Program-made: the position numbers and the translations under genes
The notes under the pieces: generated by a model
Database searches by the model: none
What the model was told of the DNA's origin: nothing
The model's input: only the letters and a program-made list of their open reading frames with translations
From: Streptomyces sp. SAI-127
GTDB lineage: Bacteria; Actinomycetota; Actinomycetes; Streptomycetales; Streptomycetaceae
Assembly (NCBI RefSeq): GCF_029894425.1
Contig: NZ_JARXYJ010000001.1
Span: 8,762,501 to 8,826,500 of the forward strand
Length of the DNA stretch: 64,000 nt
Reading direction: 5' to 3'
In this document: piece by piece, positions 57,993 through 64,000 of the stretch
Layout: the number at the start of each line of letters is the position of its first letter
How positions within the stretch are numbered: the first letter of the stretch is position 1

Positions 57993-59657
57993 GTGACGAG
58001 CAGCGATGTGACCCGTTCCTCCGTCGTCGGCACCCGTCCGACGACAGCTCCCCGGGACTGGCAGGCGCGACTTCGCCGATTCGGATACGCGGCCCGGCCG
58101 GGAACCGACCTTCGCGAGCGTCTCGTTCCGCGCTTTCCGAAGTCGTCGGTGTGGGACTGGCTGGGGCCGGTGCTCGTCGCCGTCCTGGCCGGGGCGATCC
58201 GTTTCCGGCACCTCGGCCGCCCGCGGGCCGTGGTCTTCGACGAGACGTATTACGCCAAGGACGCCTGGTCCCTGCTGCGCCTCGGCTACGAGGGCAATTG
58301 GCCGGACCGGAAGATCGCCGACCCGCAGATCCTCGCCCACCCCCAGGTCGTCTCGCTCTCCGACACGGGGGCGTTCGTCGCGCACCCGCCGACGGGCAAG
58401 TGGGTGATCGCCCTCGGCGAGTGGATGTTCGGTCTCACCCCGTTCGGCTGGCGCTTCATGACGGCGGCCCTGGGCACCCTGTCGGTGCTCATGCTGTGCC
58501 GCATCGGACGCCGTCTGTTCCGTTCGACACTGCTGGGCTGTCTGGCCGGCGCGCTTCTCGCGGTGGACGGTCTGCATGTCGTGATGAGCCGCACCGCCCT
58601 GCTGGACCTCGTCGTCATGTTCTTCGTCCTGGCGGCATTCGGCTGCCTGCTGGTCGACCGGGACCACGCACGGGCCCGGCTCGCGGCCGCCCTGCCGGTC
58701 GGCGAGGACGGCCGCGCCCGCCCGGACGAGCACACCGGTGACCACGCCGGAACCGGGCTGCGTCCCTGGCGGCTCGCGGCCGGCGTCTTCCTGGGGCTGG
58801 CCGCCTCCACCAAGTGGAACGGCCTGTACGTGCTGGTCTTCTTCGTGCTCCTGACGGTGCTGTGGGATGTCGGCTCCCGCCGCGTGGCCGGGGCCGGCGA
58901 TCCCTACCGGGCGGTGCTGCGCAAGGACCTCGGCCCGTCGGTGGTGTCCCTGGTCCCGGTCGCGTTGACGACCTATCTGGCGACCTGGACCGGCTGGTTC
59001 CTGTCCGACGACGGCTACGGGCGCCACTGGGCCGACGGCCGCGGCGGCACCTGGTCATGGATCCCCGCCCCGCTCCGCAGCCTGTGGCACTACGAGTACC
59101 TGGTGTACGACTTCAACGTGGGGCTGCACAGCCCGCACAAGTACGAGTCGAACCCCTGGAGTTGGCTGGTCCAGGGCCGACCCGTGCTGTTCGACTACCA
59201 GTCGCCGAAACCCGGACAGGACGGCTGCACCACGTCGGTCGACTGTTCCCAGACCGTCCTCGCCCTCGGCACACCGCTTCTGTGGTGGTCGGCGTGCGGC
59301 GCCCTGCTCTACCTGCTCTTCCGTTGGGCGCTGCGCCGCGACTGGCGGGCCGGCGCCGTCCTGTGCGCGGTGGGCGCGGGGTACCTGCCCTGGTTCCTGT
59401 ACCAGGACCGAACGGCCTTCTCCTTCTACTCGGTCGTCTTCGTGCCGTACCTGTGTCTGGCCGTGGCGATGACGGTGGGCGCGATCCTGGGGCCACCGGG
59501 GGCGGCCCGCGGACGGCGCACACAGGGCGCGGTGGCCGCGGGCACCCTCGTCCTGCTCATCGCCTGGAACTTCATCTACTTCTTCCCGCTCTACACCGGG
59601 GAGACGATTCCGTACGCCGACTGGCACTCCAGGATGTGGCTGGACACCTGGATCTGA
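57993..59657 (+). CDS. pmt: Protein O-mannosyltransferase (Pmt)
   Basis: A 554-residue membrane enzyme. It has a cytoplasmic start, then about ten helices. VVFDETYYAKDAW carries the catalytic Asp-Glu of the first loop, AHPPTGKWVIALGEWMFG is the second conserved stretch, and STKWNGLYVLVFF and FLYQDRTAFSFYSVVFVPY are typical of the PMT_2 family. It moves mannose from polyprenol phosphate to Ser/Thr of exported proteins, as in Mycobacterium and Streptomyces (phage receptor glycosylation in the latter). The start is GTG 57993. Neighbours are unrelated. Confidence 0.93.
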   Translation: MTSSDVTRSSVVGTRPTTAPRDWQARLRRFGYAARPGTDLRERLVPRFPKSSVWDWLGPVLVAVLAGAIRFRHLGRPRAVVFDETYYAKDAWSLLRLGYEGNWPDRKIADPQILAHPQVVSLSDTGAFVAHPPTGKWVIALGEWMFGLTPFGWRFMTAALGTLSVLMLCRIGRRLFRSTLLGCLAGALLAVDGLHVVMSRTALLDLVVMFFVLAAFGCLLVDRDHARARLAAALPVGEDGRARPDEHTGDHAGTGLRPWRLAAGVFLGLAASTKWNGLYVLVFFVLLTVLWDVGSRRVAGAGDPYRAVLRKDLGPSVVSLVPVALTTYLATWTGWFLSDDGYGRHWADGRGGTWSWIPAPLRSLWHYEYLVYDFNVGLHSPHKYESNPWSWLVQGRPVLFDYQSPKPGQDGCTTSVDCSQTVLALGTPLLWWSACGALLYLLFRWALRRDWRAGAVLCAVGAGYLPWFLYQDRTAFSFYSVVFVPYLCLAVAMTVGAILGPPGAARGRRTQGAVAAGTLVLLIAWNFIYFFPLYTGETIPYADWHSRMWLDTWI

Positions 59658-59720
59658 GAGCGGGGCTTCCCTGATACGTTACGGAGCTTCTGCCGCCCCG
59701 AGGACAAGAGAACGAACCCC

Positions 59721-60557
59721 GTGACGACCGTCGCTTACCAAGGTGAACCCGGATCCAACTCGGCGACCGCCGCGCACACCCTGTACCCCGGGTGCGCCGA
59801 GCAGCCCTGCACGAGTTTCGAGCAGGCTCTGGACGCGGTGACGCTCGGCACCGCCGACCTCGCCGTGATCCCGGTGGACAACTCCGCGGCCGGTCGGGTG
59901 GCGGACGTACACCATCTGCTGCCCGAGTCGGGGCTGTTCATCATCGCCGAGCACTTCCTCGCCATCCGCTTCGACCTTATGGGCGTGCCCGGGGCGACAC
60001 CGGATCAGGTGGAGTGCGTGCGCAGCCATGTGCATGCTCTCGGGCAGTGCCGCAAGGTGCTGCGGGAGGGCGGCTGGCGCACCCTCGTCACCGACGACAC
60101 GGCCGGAGCGGCGCGTGAGGTGGCCGAGCTGGCGGATCCGCGGCACGCGGCGCTCGCCCCGCCCGCCGCGGCCGGGCTGTACGGCCTCGACGTGCTGCGC
60201 TCCGGGGTCGAGGACGACCCGGACAACACCACCCGGTTCGTCGTCCTGTCCCGGGAGGCCGTCGTGGCCCCGCACACCGGGGAACCGACGATGACGAGCC
60301 TGTTCTTCTCCGTGCGCAACATCCCCAGCGCACTCTTCAAGGCGCTCGGCGGGTTCGCCACCAGCGGGGTGAACCTCACGAAGATCGAGAGCTATCAGAT
60401 CGGCGCGGGGCTGAACGCCAGTCGCTTCTACGCCGAGATCGAGGGCCACCCCGACGAGCAGCACGTCGCCCTCGCCCTGCACGAACTGGGGTTCTTCTCC
60501 ACCGAGGTACGCATCCTGGGCGTGTACCCGTCCCATCCGCACCGGCTGGAGCACTGA
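59721..60557 (+). CDS. pheA: Prephenate dehydratase PheA
   Basis: A 278-residue enzyme forming phenylpyruvate from prephenate. The PDT domain covers residues ~1-180 (VAYQGEPGSNSATAAHTLYP, then AVIPVDNSAAGRVAD, then VTDDTAGAAREVAE and NTTRFVVLSRE with the catalytic Thr-Arg-Phe). The C-terminal ACT domain (~195-270) has FSVRNIPSALFKALGGFATS and KIESYQIG, where ESRP is usual, so phenylalanine feedback may differ. GTG 59721 has only a distant GAGGA. The PSHPHR ending is shared with alpha-proteobacterial-type PheA proteins. Confidence 0.92.
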   Translation: MTTVAYQGEPGSNSATAAHTLYPGCAEQPCTSFEQALDAVTLGTADLAVIPVDNSAAGRVADVHHLLPESGLFIIAEHFLAIRFDLMGVPGATPDQVECVRSHVHALGQCRKVLREGGWRTLVTDDTAGAAREVAELADPRHAALAPPAAAGLYGLDVLRSGVEDDPDNTTRFVVLSREAVVAPHTGEPTMTSLFFSVRNIPSALFKALGGFATSGVNLTKIESYQIGAGLNASRFYAEIEGHPDEQHVALALHELGFFSTEVRILGVYPSHPHRLEH

Positions 60558-60567
60558 GCGAGATGGT

Positions 60568-60592
60568 GCGTCACCGCCTTGACGGGTGACGC
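60568..60592 (+). terminator. Candidate terminator or operator after pheA
   Basis: GCGTCACC-N9-GGTGACGC is a perfect 8-base-arm repeat, 11 bases past the pheA stop and about 47 bases before the next start. It may end pheA transcription or serve as an operator for the small gene at 60639. Confidence 0.55.
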
Positions 60593-60638
60593 GTAGAGCG
60601 TGCACGCTGGTGGTCCTCCGACGAAGTGGAGAACGGCC

Positions 60639-60833
60639 ATGAGCAAGGACGTCACCCTGGACGCCGACACGGCAGCACGGCACCTGCGCTACGGCAGCCT
60701 CCCCGAACGCATCCGCTTCGAGGACATGACCGAAGACGTGGAGGCCGCCCCCGGTCGCGCGGCGAACGCCTCGTACAACCCCGAGGGCGACTGGAAGTAC
60801 TACTCCTGCCTGGCCCTCGACCTCGGGCTGTAG
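60639..60833 (+). CDS. Unrecognised 64-residue acidic peptide
   Basis: ATG 60639 follows GTGGAGAACGG (GGAG 7-8 bases upstream). The N-terminal half (MSKDVTLDADTAARHLRYGS, LPERIRFEDM) is charged, and the C-terminal half ends NPEGDWKYYSCLALDLGL, aromatic and hydrophobic with one Cys. The two-part build and clean ribosome site suggest a real gene. It could be a precursor peptide with leader and core, or a small regulator. No modification enzyme is next to it. I do not recognise a family. Confidence 0.6.
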   Translation: MSKDVTLDADTAARHLRYGSLPERIRFEDMTEDVEAAPGRAANASYNPEGDWKYYSCLALDLGL

Positions 60834-60889
60834 GCGGAGGGGCGTCCGCTGTGTCGGGACTCTCTCCCGCGGGCTGTTCCCTGATCGGC

Positions 60890-60901
60890 AAGCGACCGCT
60901 T
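60890..60901. promoter_or_regulatory. TetR-type operator before the quinone oxidoreductase operon
   Basis: AAGCG-N2-CGCTT is a short palindrome with TAGTATG directly after it, about 60 bases before the oxidoreductase ATG. Operators of this AAGCG..CGCTT type are common before acyl-CoA dehydrogenase operons in actinomycetes by my recollection. The regulator is not in the window. Confidence 0.6.
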
Positions 60902-60960
60902 AGTATGCGGAGAACCCCGGTCAGACCCCGGCATGACGACGCAGTCCCGTGGAGGCCCCC

Positions 60961-61929
60961 ATGCAGGCTTGGCAAGTGCACGAGAACGGCGAGCCGAGCG
61001 AGGTGATGCGCCTCGCGGACGTGGCGCGGCCCGTTCCCGGTGACGGCCAGGTCCTGCTCAAGGTGCGCGCCGCGAACATCAACTTCCCGGACGTGCTGAT
61101 GTGCCGCGGCCACTACCAGGTCCGGCCGCCGCTGCCCTTCACGCCGGGCGTGGAGATCTGCGGCGAGACCGAGGACGGGCGGCGCGTGATCGCCAACCCC
61201 GCGCTGCCGTACGGCGGTTTCGCCGAGTACGCCGTCGCCGACGCCGCCGCTCTGCTGTCCGCGCCGGACTCGCTGGACGACGCCGAGGCCGCGGCCCTGC
61301 ACATTGGCTACCAGACGGGCTGGTTCGGGCTGCACCGGCGGGCTCACCTGGAGGCCGGTGAGACGCTGCTCGTCCACGCTGCCGCAGGAGGGGTCGGCAG
61401 CGCGGCCGTGCAGCTCGGGAAGGCGGCCGGGGCCACCGTCATCGGTGTCGTCGGCGGCGCCGAGAAGGCGGCCGTCGCCCGGGAGCTGGGCTGTGACGTG
61501 GTGGTCGACCGGCGGAGCGAGGACGTCGTCGCCGCCGTGAAGGAGGCCACCGGGGGCCGGGGCGCGGATGTGATCTACGACCCCGTGGGCGGCGAGGCCT
61601 ACACGCAGTCGACCAAGGTCGTCGCCTTCGAAGGGCGGATCGTGGTCGTCGGCTTCGCCAGCGGAACCATTCCGAGCCCCGGCCTCAACCACGCCCTGGT
61701 GAAGAACTACGCGATCCTGGGCCTGCACTGGGGCCTGTACAACACCAAGAACCCGAAGCTGGTCCAGCACTGCCACGAGCAGCTCACCGAACTGGCCGCC
61801 CGGGGCGCGATCAAGCCGCTGGTCAGCGAGCGGGTGCCGCTCGCCGGGGCCGCGGACGCCGTGCAGCGCCTCGGCGACGGGGTGACCACCGGCCGGATCG
61901 CCGTCGTACCCACGGGAGCACAGGCATGA
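60961..61929 (+). CDS. NADPH:quinone oxidoreductase family, zinc-free MDR
   Basis: A 322-residue protein. ATG 60961 (MQAWQVHENGEPSEVMRLAD) follows GTGGAGG. The MDR fold shows NINFPDVLMCRGHYQ, PFTPGVEICGE and AGYG-like nucleotide motif HAAAGGVGSAAVQLGKAAGA. There are no zinc ligands. It reduces a quinone or enoyl compound with NADPH. Its stop overlaps the start of an acyl-CoA dehydrogenase (ATGA), so it works in acyl-CoA or related catabolism, perhaps as an enoyl reductase. Confidence 0.92.
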   Translation: MQAWQVHENGEPSEVMRLADVARPVPGDGQVLLKVRAANINFPDVLMCRGHYQVRPPLPFTPGVEICGETEDGRRVIANPALPYGGFAEYAVADAAALLSAPDSLDDAEAAALHIGYQTGWFGLHRRAHLEAGETLLVHAAAGGVGSAAVQLGKAAGATVIGVVGGAEKAAVARELGCDVVVDRRSEDVVAAVKEATGGRGADVIYDPVGGEAYTQSTKVVAFEGRIVVVGFASGTIPSPGLNHALVKNYAILGLHWGLYNTKNPKLVQHCHEQLTELAARGAIKPLVSERVPLAGAADAVQRLGDGVTTGRIAVVPTGAQA

Positions 61930-63107
61930 CCGACGCAGCCGAACTCACGCGCCGCACCGCCGAGTTGCTGGCCGCACACCCGCCCGCGACCACGGACCGG
62001 CTCGACTTCCTCAAGGCCCGCTTCGACGCCGGCCTCGCCTGGGTGCACTATCCGGAGGGACTCGGCGGCCTGAACGCACCCCGTTCCCTCCAGGCCGTCG
62101 TGGACGCCGGGTTGGAGGCCGCGGGCGCTCCCGACAACGACCCGCGGCGCAACGGCATCGGCCTCGGCATGGCCGCGCCGACGATCCTCAGGTACGGCAC
62201 GGAGGAGCAGAAGCAGCGCTTCCTGCGGCCCCTGTGGGTGGGGGAGGAGGTCTGGTGCCAGCTGTTCAGCGAGCCCGGCGCCGGATCCGACCTCGCCGCG
62301 CTCGGCACCCGGGCCGTGCGGGAGGGCGACAGCTGGGTGGTCAACGGGCAGAAGGTGTGGACGTCCGGCGCCCACAACTCCCGCTGGGCCATCCTCATCG
62401 CCCGCACCGACCCGGACGTGCCCAAGCACGCGGGCATCACCTACTTCCTCTGCGACATGACCGACCCGGGTGTCGAGGTGCGGCCGCTGCGCCAGATCAC
62501 CGGCGAGGCCGAGTTCAACGAGGTCTTCCTCACCGACGTCCGCATCCCCGACAGCTGCCGGCTCGGTGACGTCGGCGACGGCTGGAAGGTCGCGCAGACC
62601 ACGCTGAACAACGAGCGCGTCGCGATCGGCGGCATGCGGCTGCCCCGCGAGGGCGGCATGATCGGCCCGGTCTCCAAGACCTGGCGCGAGCGCCCCGAGC
62701 TGCGCACCCAGGACCTGCACCAGCGTCTGCTGAAGCTCTGGGTGGACTCCGAGGTCGCCCGCCTCACCGCGGAGCGCCTGCGCCAGCAGCTGGTCGCCGG
62801 ACAGCCGGGACCCGAGGGCGCCGGCATGAAGCTCGCCTTCGCCCGCCTCAACCAGGAGATCAGCGGCCTGGAGGTCGAACTGCGTGGCGAGGAGGGCCTG
62901 TTGTACGACGACTGGACCCTGCGGCGCCCGGAGCTGGTGGACTTCACCGGCCGCGACGCCGGCTACCGCTACCTGCGCTCCAAGGGCAACAGCATCGAGG
63001 GCGGGACCAGCGAGGTCCTGCTGAACATCGTCGCCGAGCGCGTCCTGGGCCTCCCGGCCGAGCCGCGTACCGACAAGGACGTCGCCTGGAAGGACCTGTC
63101 CCGATGA
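61926..63107 (+). CDS. Acyl-CoA dehydrogenase, first of a pair
   Basis: A 393-residue flavoenzyme. VWCQLFSEPGAGSDLAALGT, NGQKVWTSGAHNSRWAILIA and GNSIEGGTSEVLLNIVAERV are the FAD, substrate and C-terminal motifs. The start TRRTAELLAAHPPATTDRLD is shorter than in beta-oxidation enzymes and resembles the alpha-chain partner type that pairs with a second dehydrogenase. Its stop overlaps the next gene. Such heteromeric dehydrogenases are used on steroid side chains and other bulky acyl-CoAs in actinomycetes. Confidence 0.94.
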   Translation: MTDAAELTRRTAELLAAHPPATTDRLDFLKARFDAGLAWVHYPEGLGGLNAPRSLQAVVDAGLEAAGAPDNDPRRNGIGLGMAAPTILRYGTEEQKQRFLRPLWVGEEVWCQLFSEPGAGSDLAALGTRAVREGDSWVVNGQKVWTSGAHNSRWAILIARTDPDVPKHAGITYFLCDMTDPGVEVRPLRQITGEAEFNEVFLTDVRIPDSCRLGDVGDGWKVAQTTLNNERVAIGGMRLPREGGMIGPVSKTWRERPELRTQDLHQRLLKLWVDSEVARLTAERLRQQLVAGQPGPEGAGMKLAFARLNQEISGLEVELRGEEGLLYDDWTLRRPELVDFTGRDAGYRYLRSKGNSIEGGTSEVLLNIVAERVLGLPAEPRTDKDVAWKDLSR

Positions 63108-64000
63108 GCGCACAGCCCGAACTGCTGTACTCGGAGGAGGAAGAGGCGCTGCGGGCCGCCGTTCGGGACCTCCTCGCCGACCACTGCGACGCGCCGGGTG
63201 TGATCGCCCGCACCGAGTCGGACACCCCGCACGACCTCGCGGCCTGGAAGGCCCTCGCCGACGGCATGGGCCTCGCGGGGCTCCTGGTGCCCGAGGACAA
63301 GGGCGGTCAGGGCGCCACGCACCGCGAAGTCGCGGTAGTCCTGGAGGAGTTGGGTCGCGCGGTCGCTCCCGTGCCCTACCTCACCAGTGCGGTCGTCGCC
63401 ACCGAGGCCCTGCTCGCCTGCGACACCGACGACCTCCTCGCCGAGCTCGCCTCCGGACGGAAGACCGGCGCCCTCGCCGTCTCCCTGAGCGTCGCCCCCG
63501 GCGGCGCCTACAAGGTCGTACGCCACGAAGACGGCACCCTGCACGGGGAGTTGTCGGCGATCGCGGACGCTCAGGCGGCCGACGTGCTGCTCGTGCCCGC
63601 GGACGACGGCGGGCTGTACGCGGTGGAGGCCATCTCCGCGACCGTCACTCCGCAGGTCTCCTTCGACCTGACCCGTCCGCTCGCCACCGTCACCCTCGAC
63701 GGGGCCCGAGGTCGCCTGCTGGGTGACGCCGAAGTCGCCGTGCACCGCGCGCTCCGGGCCGGCGCCGGACTGCTCGCCTCCGAGCAACTCGGGCTCGCCG
63801 ACTGGACGTTGACCGAGACCGTGCGCTACCTCAAGGAGCGCAAGCAGTTCAACCGGCCCGTAGGCGGGTTCCAGGCGCTCAAGCACCGGCTCGCCCAGCT
63901 GTGGCTGGAGGTCGTCAACCTCCGTGCCGCCGCCCGGAACGCGGCCGACGCGCTCGCGACGGGTGAGGACGCCGACGTGGCGGTCGCCGTCGCGCAGGCC
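63104..64000 (+). CDS. Acyl-CoA dehydrogenase, second of a pair, partial
   Basis: ATG 63104 overlaps the previous stop (ATGA). The visible 299 codons include LLYSEEEEALRAAVRDLLAD, LVPEDKGGQGATHREVAVVL and LKERKQFNRPVGGFQALKHR (substrate and dimer region). The gene leaves the window at 64000. The short FAD motif region and the AYKVVRHEDGTLHGELSAIA stretch fit the beta-type subunit of paired dehydrogenases, which often lacks the catalytic Glu; that part is outside the view. Confidence 0.92.
   Translation, partial: MSAQPELLYSEEEEALRAAVRDLLADHCDAPGVIARTESDTPHDLAAWKALADGMGLAGLLVPEDKGGQGATHREVAVVLEELGRAVAPVPYLTSAVVATEALLACDTDDLLAELASGRKTGALAVSLSVAPGGAYKVVRHEDGTLHGELSAIADAQAADVLLVPADDGGLYAVEAISATVTPQVSFDLTRPLATVTLDGARGRLLGDAEVAVHRALRAGAGLLASEQLGLADWTLTETVRYLKERKQFNRPVGGFQALKHRLAQLWLEVVNLRAAARNAADALATGEDADVAVAVAQA

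Overview
The window is a piece of a high-GC actinobacterial chromosome, almost certainly Streptomyces. Third codon positions are nearly all G or C, GTG and TTG starts are common, and short ATGA, GTGA and ATGCCTGA overlaps are frequent. Several gene types are typical of the genus: DUF397/XRE regulators, SpoIIE phosphatases, tripeptidyl aminopeptidase and an NlpC/P60 gene behind a c-di-AMP (ydaO) riboswitch. From memory, the order bio, ure, tap, pfkA, murT/gatD and DNA ligase resembles the SCO1200-SCO1250 interval of S. coelicolor; I did not search this. No tRNA, rRNA, CRISPR array, IS element or prophage was recognised.

Layout. 1-5.8 kb: a CNNM/hemolysin-like membrane protein cut by the left edge, an acetyltransferase, an F420-type oxidoreductase and a two-gene MacB-like ABC exporter. 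5.8-8.1 kb: a toxin-antitoxin-like pair with a degenerate Doc motif, a methyltransferase and a secreted lipase. 8.2-14.9 kb: a large LuxR regulator lacking an ATPase domain, then the biotin genes (bioB-bioA-bioD on minus, bioF divergent) around a region with two adjacent palindromes. 14.9-17.9 kb: a WhiJ-type cluster (DUF397, XRE-DUF5753, RsbW-like ATPase) and a decayed LysR gene. 17.9-20.9 kb: membrane proteins, the riboswitch and NlpC/P60 gene, clpP with a small partner, and a divergent orphan Phd-type antitoxin. 20.9-27.3 kb: a YhgE-like membrane protein with a divergent TetR regulator and paired operators, then urease ureABCFGD. 27.4-31 kb: secreted tripeptidyl aminopeptidase, an epimerase-like protein and an acyltransferase. 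31.2-35 kb: two tandem SpoIIE-type phosphatases.

35-37.7 kb: arginine/ornithine catabolism (lrp-ddaH-rocD). 37.8-41.8 kb: a LytTR/LytS two-component system enclosing a sodium:solute symporter and a small membrane protein. 41.8-46.4 kb: a membrane Ser/Thr kinase beside a lipoprotein that carries a PASTA domain, and a CtaG-like assembly protein. 46.5-50.4 kb: pfkA, the murT-gatD cell-wall amidation pair and peptide deformylase. 50.4-57.9 kb: a TetR regulator beside an acyl-CoA dehydrogenase, an aldehyde dehydrogenase, a Nudix-DNA ligase pair, a thioredoxin-reductase-like flavoprotein and a cupin regulator. 58-64 kb: protein O-mannosyltransferase, prephenate dehydratase, an unrecognised 64-residue peptide, and a quinone oxidoreductase/acyl-CoA dehydrogenase operon that runs off the right edge.

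Most of this is conserved chromosome with standard pathways. The points most worth a second look are the split kinase/PASTA-lipoprotein pair, the degenerate Doc-like toxin, the Cys/His-repeat tail on BioB, the palindromes between bioB and bioF, the clpP/orphan antitoxin pair, the 64-residue peptide, the LysR pseudogene, and a repeat family with one copy inside the urease operon. No wholly new multi-gene system could be demonstrated.
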